Counted from the first letter of the stretch, positions 1 through 7,077 are shown. The stretch is 14,130 nt of DNA from Collinsella sp. (GCA_019414515.1 DXLX01000019.1:1-14130); one strand, 5' to 3'. Notes: generated from the letters alone by a model not told the origin. Made by a program: numbers and translations.

Positions 1-99
1 CTTGAAGGTTCGGCTGCCTCTTATGCGATGATTGGACTGATGATTCTGTTCTGTGCGTTTGAGATTGTGTCACAGGTAAGGGATAGCCGGTCCTTATGA
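1..99 (+). CDS. C-terminal end of an unidentified membrane protein (partial)
   Basis: The first frame is open from the window edge to a TGA at 97-99 and encodes 32 residues. Residues 5-25 form a hydrophobic stretch typical of a last transmembrane helix, followed by a short charged tail ending RDSRSL. The gene starts outside the window, so family and function cannot be told. It is on the plus strand, and no clear T-rich terminator follows directly. The call rests only on the open frame at the edge and the helix-plus-charged-tail pattern. Confidence 0.5.
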   Translation, partial: LEGSAASYAMIGLMILFCAFEIVSQVRDSRSL

Positions 100-239
100 G
101 TTGAATTACGCGCGTGCGGATATAAAGGGTGGCATGTTAAATTTGTTGAAAGCTCTGACATGCGCTGTCGACTTCATTAAAATCGATTGCTGATCAAGTC
201 TTCCTATATATGCGAGCCCCAAGAAACTGCGCTGTGAAC

Positions 240-540
240 CTGAGTCCTCTATTGATCGGCCCGGTGCACCGGGCCGCTGTCCTCGAGCCGGCAACAGCTT
301 GCCGGTCTCAAAACGTATGCCGTCCGGCACGACCGACGGCCGAGTCTTGCGCCCCGTTCGGGCAGCGCCAGAACCCCGTGCCGGAACCCATGCGGTCGAT
401 TGCAGGGGAATTCAGCCGAGGCCATCGAGGAGCCGACCTAGGGACGGTGCCCTCAGTCCTCGAAGGATTTCAACCGCCCCTTAAAGGCTCGGATTGATTT
501 AACGGTTGATTCAATCCGGCAGAATATGCCGGGCATGGAC
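240..540. ncRNA. Candidate structured RNA or hairpin cluster, family unknown
   Basis: Several strong inverted repeats follow one another. A 10+10 perfect dyad lies at 257-276 (CGGCCCGGTG/CACCGGGCCG). CCGGCAA/TTGCCGG at 288-305 has a 4-base loop, flanked by GAG/CTC. GCCGTC/GACGGC is at 319-340, CGGATTGA/TCAATCCG at 490-518, and CCGGCA/TGCCGG at 516-532. The last two share bases 516-518, so they cannot both be fully paired. I searched by eye for tmRNA, RNase P, SRP, T-box and common riboswitch cores and recognised none. Strand and ends are not determined. It could also be a cluster of non-coding repeats. Confidence 0.3.
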
Positions 541-615
541 CGGTTGACACAATGTAAGGTAAAAAGCAGATGCGGCCGTACGCCGGTGCGGGGTTCGGGT
601 GATGTGATAGAAAGA

Positions 616-630
616 AATATACGTATTACA
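616..630. promoter_or_regulatory. Small dyad upstream of the antitoxin gene, possible operator
   Basis: A perfect 8-base dyad ATACGTAT lies at 619-626 in an A+T-rich patch about 25 bases before the antitoxin ATG. Ribbon-helix-helix antitoxins commonly bind such short palindromes in their own promoters. No convincing -35/-10 pair was found around it, so this is a weak proposal. Confidence 0.2.
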
Positions 631-649
631 TCTAACCAAGAGGTGCGTC

Positions 650-811
650 ATGGCAACCGCCACCGCAGCCCTGAGAATCCCCGAGGACCTTGCGAACAGG
701 TACGACCGCCTGGCGAAGTCGACGGGCCGCACGAAAAACTTCTACATGACGGAGGCGCTTGCCGCAGAGATAGGCAGGCTCGAATACGAGTACGGCCTCA
801 TGAATTATCCG
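650..811 (+). pseudogene. Truncated ribbon-helix-helix (RelB/DinJ-type) antitoxin
   Basis: The ATG at 650 follows an AGAGGTG ribosome site. The first 54 residues match the N-terminal half of TraY/DinJ-type ribbon-helix-helix antitoxins: a beta strand (TAALRIPEDL), then NRYDRLAKSTGRTKNFYMTEAL and a helix EIGRLEYEYGLM. In the family the helix continues and is followed by a 20-30 residue toxin-binding tail. Here the family pattern stops at about base 811 and the frame runs on for over 600 codons antisense to the histidine kinase, which is not a plausible protein. No toxin gene follows. The DNA-binding half is intact in sequence, so a short protein could still bind DNA, but the tail is lost. The exact junction (about 805-840) is a judgement by eye. 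Confidence 0.6.
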
Positions 812-838
812 GGAAGTGTTTGGTTGCGAGGCACGCCG

Positions 839-869
839 GTGCGAGGGCCTGATTCGTCAGGCCCCGCAC
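839..869 (-). terminator. Stem-loop overlapping the histidine kinase stop codon
   Basis: The arms 839-852 and 857-869 pair over 13 bp with one bulged A (844) around a TTCG loop. The kinase stop codon (857-859 on the plus strand) forms the start of the right arm. No T-run follows on the minus strand, so it would be an imperfect intrinsic terminator or an RNA 3'-end stabiliser. It also lies at the junction between the truncated antitoxin and the high-G+C block. Confidence 0.45.
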
Positions 870-2293
870 AGGGGGACCGCGATGGTGGCCACCGCGCCGC
901 CCGAGGGGCTGTTGGCGAGCGAGACGGAGCCCCCGTGGGCGCTCGCGGCCTCGGCGGCGGCGTGGAGGCCGAGCCCGTAGTGGCGGCCTCCGTCGCGCGA
1001 GGAGCGGGAGGAGTCGTCTGTGAAGAGGCGCTCGCAGCCGCGTTCGAGGGCGGCGGGAGAGAAGCCCGGTCCGTCGTCGGCCACCTCGATGACGAGGTGG
1101 CCGCCCTCGACGTCGCAGGAGACCGCCACGCGCGAGCGCGCGTGCTCGGCGGCGTTGGCCACGAGGTTCGCGGCGGCTCGCGCCAGGGCGGTTCGGTCGA
1201 GCGGGGCCTCGGGCGCGCCCGCGACAGCAGGGCCCGTGGCCGCGTCGAGCGTCACGCCTCGCGCCCGGGCGATCTGGGCGGCCTCGGCGAGGACCTGCTC
1301 GCAGAGCTCGGCCGGCCGCATGGGGGCCCTCTCCGCCCCGCCGGACCCGCGCGAGGCCTCGATGAGCAGGCGCACGTAGCCGTCGAGCCTTTCGACACTG
1401 CCGGCTATGTCGCGCGCGGCGGCCGCGAGGTCGGCGTCTTTCTCGTCTTCCAGCTCCTCCGCCACGAAGTCGGCGTTGGCGCGCAGCACGGTGAGCGGCG
1501 TCTTGAGGTCGTGGGCGAGCGACGCCACCTGCTCGCGCTGCCCCCGCTCCGCGGCCCAGCGGGCCTCGAGCGACTCGGCGAGGGAGGTCCGCATGGCGTC
1601 CATCGCGGCGAGGACGTCGTTCACCTCGCGTACGTTGGTGCTGCCGACCGCGAAGTCGAGATCCCCCGCGCCGACGCGCCCCGCCGCCTCCGCGAGCGGC
1701 GCCATCTTGCGCGAGATCACGCGGCTCGCGCGGCGCGCCACGAGCGCGAGCGCGAGCGCGCTTCCCGCAGCGGCGCCGACGAGCATGAGGTTCTGCGGGT
1801 TGGGGAGCAGGCCGGCGAGGTCGCGCGAGACCCACTGCGGCAGGTACTCGCTGACGAGTGCGCAGGCCCCGCCGCCCTTGAGCGGGAACGCGGCGTAGGT
1901 GAGGCCCGAGCCCCCGCCCTCGATCTCCACTGTGCCCGGATCCGCGGCGAGTGCCGCACGGGCCATTTCCGCCGCGTCCTCGAGCCGCGTGCCCTCGAGG
2001 TCTGTCATCAGCACGTATCCGTCCTTGTTCAGGATGAGGTAGCGGTACGCCGTCGGCACGTCCTGCTGCCCGCAGACGCCGTCGCGTGCCAGGCCCTCCG
2101 CGACCTCGCGCGCATTGGCCGGCCCCCAGCTTGCCTCGTAGACGAAGCCCGCGTCGATCGCCGCGGAGAGCGCCATGAACGAGGCGAGCCACGCCGTGGC
2201 GACCGCCGCGAACGCGTAGGCGAAGTAGCGCGCGATGACGAAGGAGAGCGGCATGCCCCCGCGACCTCGCGCCCCGGTCCTCAGAGCTGCCAT
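857..2293 (-). CDS. Sensor histidine kinase, likely of a lantibiotic-sensing two-component system
   Basis: A 478-residue membrane histidine kinase. The first helix is at about 15-48, followed by an extracellular sensor region (about 49-165) and a second helix at 167-187. A HAMP-like linker runs to about 240. The HisKA box SLAHDLKTPLTVL has the phospho-accepting His261. The ATPase domain has an N box (NLVANAAEHA, 377-386), G1 (ADDGPGF, 405-411) and G2 (YGLGL, 439-443). All catalytic motifs are present. The ATG at 2293 lies inside the end of the response-regulator gene (13-base overlap), which suggests translational coupling; Met14 (base 2254) is an alternative start. Gene order after an immunity-type ABC transporter suggests it senses a cell-wall-active peptide, as SpaK/NisK and CprK do. 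The ligand is inferred, not seen. Confidence 0.9.
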   Translation of the reverse strand: MAALRTGARGRGGMPLSFVIARYFAYAFAAVATAWLASFMALSAAIDAGFVYEASWGPANAREVAEGLARDGVCGQQDVPTAYRYLILNKDGYVLMTDLEGTRLEDAAEMARAALAADPGTVEIEGGGSGLTYAAFPLKGGGACALVSEYLPQWVSRDLAGLLPNPQNLMLVGAAAGSALALALVARRASRVISRKMAPLAEAAGRVGAGDLDFAVGSTNVREVNDVLAAMDAMRTSLAESLEARWAAERGQREQVASLAHDLKTPLTVLRANADFVAEELEDEKDADLAAAARDIAGSVERLDGYVRLLIEASRGSGGAERAPMRPAELCEQVLAEAAQIARARGVTLDAATGPAVAGAPEAPLDRTALARAAANLVANAAEHARSRVAVSCDVEGGHLVIEVADDGPGFSPAALERGCERLFTDDSSRSSRDGGRHYGLGLHAAAEAASAHGGSVSLANSPSGGAVATIAVPLCGA

Positions 2294-2943
2294 TTGTACC
2301 CCATCCCCCAGACGGTCGCGATCGGATCGGCGCCGGCCTCGGAGAGTTTCCTCCGGGCGCGGCTGACCTGCATGGATATGGCCGCGTCGTCGGCGTCGCT
2401 CTCCCAGCCGAGCACCGCCTCGCGGATCTGCGCGCGGCTCATGACCTGCCCGGGGTGGCGGGCGAGGTACTCGCAGATGGCGTACTCGGTGGGCGTGAGC
2501 GGCACGGCCTCGCCGCCCACGGCGAGGCCGCGCGCCCCGAGGTCGATCCGCACCTCCCCGAAGGAGAGGGCGTGCGAGCGCGGCCGGCGCTCACGGCGTA
2601 GATGGGCCGCGACCTTGGCGCGCAGCTCCGCGGCCCCGAAGGGCTTGCGGACGTAGTCGTCGGCGCCCAGGCCGTAGCCGGCCACGGCGTCCTCCTCGGC
2701 CACGCGCGCGGTCAGGAAGATGATGGGCCCGTCGAAGTCCGGGCGGATCTGCCGCACGAGCTCGAAGCCGTCGAGCCCCGGCATCATGACGTCGCAGAGC
2801 GCGAGGTCGAAGCGCGAGAGGTCCGTCCCCGGGACCGCCGTCGGGTCCGCTGCCTTGACGACCTCGTGGCCGTCGCGGCCGAGGACGCGCGCGAGCGCGT
2901 CGAGGATCGCCCGCTCATCATCCACTGCCAGTATCCTCGCCAT
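2281..2943 (-). CDS. OmpR-family response regulator, partner of the adjacent kinase
   Basis: A 220-residue two-domain regulator. The receiver domain (1-115) has the acidic pair Asp8/Asp9, phospho-acceptor Asp51 in CDVMMPGLDG, Thr78 and Lys100 in VRKPF. The winged-helix DNA-binding domain (about 126-218) has the LTPTEYAICEYLARHPGQV segment and ends with the typical MGYKWQL. The start has a strong AGGAGG six bases before the ATG. Its 3' end overlaps the kinase start, so the two form a standard pair. By comparison with SpaR/NisR/CprR it probably activates the upstream transporter genes. A candidate tandem site for such a regulator lies at 5574-5589. Specificity is inferred from context. Confidence 0.93.
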   Translation of the reverse strand: MARILAVDDERAILDALARVLGRDGHEVVKAADPTAVPGTDLSRFDLALCDVMMPGLDGFELVRQIRPDFDGPIIFLTARVAEEDAVAGYGLGADDYVRKPFGAAELRAKVAAHLRRERRPRSHALSFGEVRIDLGARGLAVGGEAVPLTPTEYAICEYLARHPGQVMSRAQIREAVLGWESDADDAAISMQVSRARRKLSEAGADPIATVWGMGYKWQL

Positions 2944-2988
2944 GTTCGACCTCCTGAAACTCCCGTCGGCATTGTACTTGCGCCGCGC

Positions 2989-3177
2989 TCAGCGGTCCAG
3001 AGCCCCGCGCGCAGCCGCGGGCGCGGGCGCCCACATGGCGATCTCAGGGTTGGGCAGCACGCGGTCGGCGATCGAGCGCGGCGCCGACCCCCAGCCGGCG
3101 TCGAGCAGGGCATTCCCGCCCAGGACGAACGCTGCGGAGAGGAGGACGAGCACGGCGGCGAGCGGCTTCCTACGCAT
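2989..3177 (-). CDS. Small single-span or secreted protein of the immunity operon (62 aa), unknown
   Basis: The ATG (3177) overlaps the stop codon of the upstream permease within ATGCGTAG, and GGGAGGG lies just before it. This makes translation by coupling likely. The 62-residue product has a basic start (MRRK), a hydrophobic segment at about 6-25, and an Ala/Pro-rich exported or periplasm-facing tail ending GALDR. There is no lipobox cysteine and no cysteine at all, so it is neither a LanI-type lipoprotein nor a lantibiotic precursor. No known family is recognised. Position between transporter and regulators suggests an accessory role such as ligand capture or modulation of the kinase, but this is speculation. 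The reading frame could still be chance in such high-G+C DNA; the exact overlap and ribosome site argue against it. Confidence 0.6.
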   Translation of the reverse strand: MRRKPLAAVLVLLSAAFVLGGNALLDAGWGSAPRSIADRVLPNPEIAMWAPAPAAARGALDR

Positions 3178-3985
3178 CTGCCCTCCCGTCCTCGAAGCGG
3201 CAGAACCAGGCGAGAAGGACGGCGGCGGCTGCCAGGGTGAGCACGAGGCCAGCGAGCGCAGTCGTGAGGAGAGGGCCCGCCGCGCGTGCGGCGTCGATGA
3301 AGGCCTCCACCCCGAGCGACCCCAGGCGCGCGGGCCAGGCGAGCGGCACCCAGCTCAGGGGCGTCGCCAGGGCACCGGTGAGCTCGCCGGTCATGAGGCC
3401 GTGCGCAAGTCCGCCCACCGAGAAGAACGCGAGGAGCATCCCCGCCGCGCCGGCGCCGATGGCGGCGTTGCGGCCGAGGCGCAGGGCCACGCCGAGCTCC
3501 AGCGCGTAGAGGGGCAGGCTGCCCAGCACGATGCCCGCCCAGGCGGCCGCAAGCGGAGCGGGCCCGAGCGGCAGGCGCCCGGCGACGGCGAGCACGGCCC
3601 CGAACACGCCGAGCGCCACGGCCAGCGCGCCCGCGCCGAGCGCCGCAAGGGCGAGCAGCTTCGCCGCGACGGCGCGCCCGCGCGAGGGGACCGCCGTGAG
3701 GTTGGCGAGGCGCCCGGCAGCGCGCTCCTCGTCCACGGCGAGCCCGCAGACGATGGCGGACATGAGCGGCATGAGGGCGCCGAGGAACTGGGCGTAGGCG
3801 TCCGCGCCCAGCGCCGGGTCCCATCGGGTTACGGAGAAGTACTCGCCGCAGGCAAGACCGGCTGCCAGGCCGCAGACGAGGTGCACCGCCGTGAGCGGGG
3901 AGCGCGCCAGGCGCAGGGCCTCGGAGAGCAGGGCCCGCGGGAGGGTCATGCGCGGCGTCGGGTCGGAGAGTCGTGTCATGGCCAT
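3170..3985 (-). CDS. ABC-2 permease, lantibiotic immunity type (LanG/MutG-like)
   Basis: A 271-residue integral membrane protein with about six hydrophobic segments (roughly 30-48, 66-84, 105-135, 145-167, 174-198 and 236-260). It has the cytoplasmic segment DEERAAGRLANLTAVP (85-100), which resembles the E/D-x-E-x-x-AGR loop of LanG/MutG permeases that contacts the ATPase. The frame stays open far upstream, but the real start is the ATG at 3985, which overlaps the stop of the preceding permease (TGATG) behind AGGAGAGG. A second ATG six bases later is also possible. With the other permease and the ATPase it would form a LanFEG-type exporter that removes peptide antibiotics from the membrane. 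Family assignment rests on topology and order; residue conservation is low in this family. Confidence 0.82.
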   Translation of the reverse strand: MAMTRLSDPTPRMTLPRALLSEALRLARSPLTAVHLVCGLAAGLACGEYFSVTRWDPALGADAYAQFLGALMPLMSAIVCGLAVDEERAAGRLANLTAVPSRGRAVAAKLLALAALGAGALAVALGVFGAVLAVAGRLPLGPAPLAAAWAGIVLGSLPLYALELGVALRLGRNAAIGAGAAGMLLAFFSVGGLAHGLMTGELTGALATPLSWVPLAWPARLGSLGVEAFIDAARAAGPLLTTALAGLVLTLAAAAVLLAWFCRFEDGRADA

Positions 3986-4751
3986 CACCTCTCCTCGGAG
4001 CGCGCGAACCAGGCCGCGCCCGCCGCCGTGAGCGCGGCGAACGCGAGCGCGCAGACCGCAAGGCCCGCCAGTGTGAGCATGCCGTCCGCCGCGAGCGCCC
4101 CGCCGAGCGCCATGTCCGCCGCGAGTGGCTCGCCGCTCGGCAGCACGGGGATGAAGCTCGTGGGGATGACCATGCCCGCGGACGGCGGAAAGAGCTGCGG
4201 CAGCGGCATCAGCGACCAGGCGAACCCGCCCACGAGCTGCGCGGCGAGCGGGCAGAAGATGCCCGCGAGCATGCCGAGCCGCGCCGTGAGGAAGAGCCCT
4301 GCGGGGATCATCCACGCCGCGGTCACCGTGTTGGCGAGCGCGCAGAGGAGCATCGCGAGCGTGCCCGCGGCCGTGAGGCCCTGCGAGGAGAACGCCGATC
4401 CCGCGAGGTAGATGCCGAAGACCACGAGGTTCGAGAGCGTGCAGAGCGCGAGGCACCAGAGCGCCTTGGCCCACCAGGCGCGCCCGAGCGGGAAGCCCAG
4501 GCCCAGAAGCCCCCGCATCCGCGTCCGCGCGTCCGCCCGCGCGACGCACGCCACCACGAGCGAGAGGGCCACGGGCAGGAAGAGCGCGTACCAGTAGTTC
4601 CACGCGCTGAAGATCTGCACGCCCCGGTAGGGCATCGCGCCGAGCAGCGGCATCGGCAGCGCCATGAGCACGGCCAGGCGAACCGGTGCCGCGTGGCGCG
4701 ACTTCAGGGCCTCGGCGCGCAGGCCCGCGAGCAGGCCGCCTTTCTCGCCCG

Positions 4752-4755
<4 letters not shown>
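3985..4755 (-). CDS. ABC-2 permease, lantibiotic immunity type (LanE/MutE-EpiE-like)
   Basis: A 256-residue membrane protein with six predicted helices at about 25-42, 53-72, 97-119, 129-150, 157-182 and 226-250. The N-terminal segment LLAGLRAEALKSRHAAPVRL followed by a helix and the NYWYALFLPVALSLV stretch fit the MutE/EpiE permease family. The helix 5-6 loop has an FPPSAGMVIPTSFIPVLPSGEPL pattern. The start ATG overlaps the ATPase stop (ATGA), and the stop overlaps the next permease start, so the three transporter genes are translationally coupled. It should pair with the neighbouring permease to form the membrane channel of a peptide-antibiotic immunity transporter. Confidence 0.85.
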
Positions 4756-5480
<725 letters not shown>

Positions 5481-5501
5481 GGGTTCGTCCTTTCTCTTCC
5501 G

Positions 5502-5534
5502 GGCGCGCGGGCCGAGTCGCCGTGCCCGCGCGCC
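5502..5534 (-). promoter_or_regulatory. Strong G+C hairpin in the leader of the immunity operon
   Basis: A perfect 11-bp inverted repeat, GGCGCGCGGGC (5502-5512) and GCCCGCGCGCC (5524-5534) with an 11-base loop, ends 21 bases before the ATPase start codon. In the mRNA leader it would form a very stable stem just upstream of the ribosome site. No T-run follows, so it is not a classical terminator. It may affect translation, processing or regulator binding; the role is inferred. Confidence 0.5.
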
Positions 5535-5573
5535 TTACCTTTCGGGTTCACCATCCATGGTGGGGCGCGTTTC

Positions 5574-5589
5574 TAACGAAGCCGTAACG
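5574..5589 (-). promoter_or_regulatory. Tandem pentamer repeat, candidate response-regulator binding site
   Basis: TAACG occurs at 5574-5578 and again at 5585-5589, giving on the minus strand CGTTA, six bases, CGTTA. The 11-bp period puts both copies on the same face of the helix, as OmpR-family dimers need. It is the same architecture (two pentamers, 6-base gap) described for SpaR boxes. It lies about 95-110 bases before the ATPase start. The second copy also overlaps a 10-base palindrome AACGGCCGTT (5586-5595). No convincing -10 box was seen downstream. Confidence 0.35.
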
Positions 5590-5683
5590 GCCGTTGGGCT
5601 CTTTTGGTGCCAGCCCTTCTCGACCCGTACGCATTTGCTTAAAGCAACAACTTTCCCGATCGATGTAATCACCGAATCAAAAC

Positions 5684-5740
5684 GTGTACACCAGCCACCA
5701 AAGATGCCGAAAAATGTCGCTTTTGGAGGCTGATGTACAC
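5684..5740. repeat. 57-base imperfect palindrome (hairpin repeat 1)
   Basis: GTGTACA (5684-5690) and TGTACAC (5734-5740) close a hairpin that continues with CAGCC/GGCTG and CCAAA/TTTGG, interrupted by single mismatches. Towards the top it has A-rich and T-containing bases. It lies between the divergent immunity operon and the phosphatidyltransferase gene. No T-run follows, and it looks more like a dispersed palindromic element than a terminator. Confidence 0.5.
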
Positions 5741-5749
5741 AAATGCAGA

Positions 5750-5808
5750 ATCCAGCGCAGCCCAGAGGCGCCCTCCACATGTCTGGACTCTCTATGGCTG
5801 CGCTGGAT
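5750..5808. repeat. 59-base palindrome with 13-bp perfect arms (hairpin repeat 2)
   Basis: ATCCAGCGCAGCC (5750-5762) is perfectly inverted at 5796-5808. Inside, short AGAG/CTCT and TCCA/TGGA pairs can extend the stem. It starts only nine bases after hairpin repeat 1. Its right arm runs into the -35 area of the promoter of the next gene, so a folded or protein-bound form could affect that promoter. Confidence 0.5.
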
Positions 5809-5832
5809 AGACATCGCCGGAACGGGTATAGT
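5804..5832 (+). promoter_or_regulatory. Promoter of the phosphatidyltransferase operon
   Basis: A good -10 box TATAGT (5827-5832), preceded by GG, lies 17 bases after a weak -35 match TGGATA (5804-5809). Transcription would start near 5839, about 30 bases before the GTG start codon. The -35 overlaps the right arm of hairpin repeat 2. Confidence 0.45.
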
Positions 5833-5868
5833 ATCGAAAGTTTTGTCGTTAACCAGCGGGGGAGTCCT

Positions 5869-6573
5869 GTGGGCATCAAAAAGAAGATCAAAAAGGAGCT
5901 TATCGGCACTTCCGATTACCCGTCGAATAAGATCTTTACGATCTCCAATTTCATCACCTTTACGCGCCTGATCCTCACCCTGGTATTTCTGTACCTGTTT
6001 GTGACGGATAACAACCGCGTCATCGCCATCGTTATCTACGCCGTTGCCGCCTCCACCGACTGGATGGACGGTCAGATCGCCCGCATGACTAAGACGGTCT
6101 CGTGGCTCGGCAAGGTCATGGATCCCATTTGTGACCGTGCGCTGCTGTTCACCGGCGTGCTGGGACTGGTGGTTCGCGGAGAGCTGCCCATCTGGGTCTG
6201 CGTGCTCATTATTGGCCGCGACATCTATCTGGGCATCGGCACGCTTATCGTGCGCCATTATCACCGTCGCCCCATCGATGTCGTCTTCCCCGGAAAGATT
6301 GCCACAGCGCTGCTCATGACCGGCTTCTCGCTCATGCTACTCGGGTTCCCCGTTATTGACGGCCTGCATCTTTTGCCTTCAGCCCTTACGGCCTTCCCAG
6401 GCCTCAACGGAAGCTCGGTGCCCCTCGGCATCTTCTTTGTGTACGGCGGCGTGATCTTCTCCATGCTCACGGCTGTCATCTACTCCATTAAGGGCGGAGC
6501 GGCCATTAAACAGGCTCTCATGCATCCCGAAGACGAGGACATCGACTTTCTGAACCCTGAAATCGAAGACTGA
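5869..6573 (+). CDS. CDP-alcohol phosphatidyltransferase (PgsA-like)
   Basis: Integral membrane enzyme that joins a CDP-activated lipid to an alcohol; glycerol-3-phosphate (phosphatidylglycerol pathway) is the most likely acceptor. The full family signature is present: DWMDGQIAR, eight residues, then GKVMDPICD, i.e. D-x2-D-G-x2-A-R-x8-G-x3-D-x3-D, with the metal-binding aspartates. Several hydrophobic helices follow. The frame is open from 5743, but that part contains a hairpin repeat and the promoter. I chose the GTG at 5869, behind GGGGGAG, giving 234 residues (MGIKKKIKKEL...). The acceptor cannot be fixed from sequence; an inositol-phosphate acceptor is a known alternative in actinobacteria. 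A pgsA-family gene near garA also occurs in Mycobacterium (pgsA2, Rv1822). Probably first gene of an operon. Confidence 0.85.
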   Translation: MGIKKKIKKELIGTSDYPSNKIFTISNFITFTRLILTLVFLYLFVTDNNRVIAIVIYAVAASTDWMDGQIARMTKTVSWLGKVMDPICDRALLFTGVLGLVVRGELPIWVCVLIIGRDIYLGIGTLIVRHYHRRPIDVVFPGKIATALLMTGFSLMLLGFPVIDGLHLLPSALTAFPGLNGSSVPLGIFFVYGGVIFSMLTAVIYSIKGGAAIKQALMHPEDEDIDFLNPEIED

Positions 6574-6639
6574 TTCGTTGGGGTATGATTACGTACGGTT
6601 CATTATTTGCGGCACGTCCGCGATAAGTTAGGGGTTGTC

Positions 6640-7074
6640 ATGGACAACATGGTTAACAATATGCCTCAGAATGATAAGACTGCTGACGCTACCTGCGTAT
6701 TCCGCGTGCCTTCAGGCGACGTCACCGTTCCCGACCTCATGGCCAACGTGCGCATCACCGCCCCCGTTCTGTCCATCGTCAAGGGTCCGCAGACTGGTGC
6801 CGCTTTTGAGCTCGAGGACGACGTGACCACCATCGGCCGCGATCCTGCAAACGGCATCTTCCTCAATGACATGACCGTTTCGCGCAGCCACGCGCGCATT
6901 ATTCGCGAGGGCCTCGGCGCTCGCATCGAGGACTTGGGCTCGCTCAATGGCACCTGGGTCGACGGTGCCATCGTCAATGCAGCCCCGCTGCACGACGGTT
7001 CTTCCGTCCAGATCGGTACGTTTACGCTCATCTACCACGAGAGCACGCCGGAGCGCATCGAAACCGGTGAGTAG
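6640..7074 (+). CDS. GarA/OdhI-like FHA-domain protein
   Basis: A 144-residue cytosolic protein. The forkhead-associated domain spans about 42-132, with the phosphothreonine-binding residues in TTIGRDP (63-69), TVSRSHARI (79-87) and LGSLNGTWV (99-107). Before it lies TADATCVFRVP (14-24), which lines up with the ETTSVFR phosphorylation motif of mycobacterial GarA; Thr18 would be the phospho-acceptor. In GarA/OdhI, phosphorylation by PknB/PknG makes the FHA domain bind its own tail and releases target enzymes of 2-oxoglutarate metabolism. The ATG at 6640 follows AGGGG by five bases; an upstream TTG (6607) is less likely. A TATGAT at 6584-6589 could be an extra promoter. The next gene starts three bases after the stop. 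Targets in this organism are not known from the sequence. Confidence 0.85.
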   Translation: MDNMVNNMPQNDKTADATCVFRVPSGDVTVPDLMANVRITAPVLSIVKGPQTGAAFELEDDVTTIGRDPANGIFLNDMTVSRSHARIIREGLGARIEDLGSLNGTWVDGAIVNAAPLHDGSSVQIGTFTLIYHESTPERIETGE

Positions 7075-7077
7075 GGC

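Larger units (their letters stand above)
100..649. other. Long region without a credible protein gene; hairpin-rich core
   Basis: No reading frame here looks like a protein. The longest (210-497) is rich in Arg, Pro and Ala and has no domain pattern. The left part (100-235) is A+T-richer and has no obvious element. The core (about 240-540) is G+C-rich and full of inverted repeats, listed separately as a candidate structured RNA. The right part (540-649) is the upstream region of the truncated antitoxin. It contains TTGACA at 544-549 without a matching -10 box, and a small perfect dyad ATACGTAT at 619-626. Confidence 0.6.

Noticed and set aside
210..497. 95-codon plus-strand frame in the left intergenic region
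   Set aside because: No ribosome site, no family pattern, Arg/Pro-rich, and it runs through several perfect inverted repeats better explained as RNA or DNA structure.
798..2192. Second long minus-strand frame (464 codons) over the kinase gene
   Set aside because: Arg/Gly/Ala-rich shadow of the kinase gene in another frame, with no domain motifs; the true frame has all kinase boxes.
650..2656. Plus-strand 668-codon open frame starting with the antitoxin
   Set aside because: Only the first ~54 codons look like a protein family. The rest is exactly antisense to the histidine kinase and regulator genes and is open because stops are rare in such high-G+C DNA.
2989..3177. The small operon protein as a lantibiotic precursor
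   Set aside because: It has no cysteine and few Ser/Thr, so no lanthionine rings could form; the hydrophobic N-terminus fits a membrane anchor.
3986..4603. N-terminal extension of the second permease frame
   Set aside because: It overlaps the whole of the first permease in another frame and is low-complexity. The ATG at 3985 with its ribosome site and stop-start overlap is the natural start.
5743..5868. Upstream ATG start for the phosphatidyltransferase
   Set aside because: This stretch contains hairpin repeat 2 and the promoter -10 box. The GTG at 5869 has a clear ribosome site and gives the expected N-terminus.
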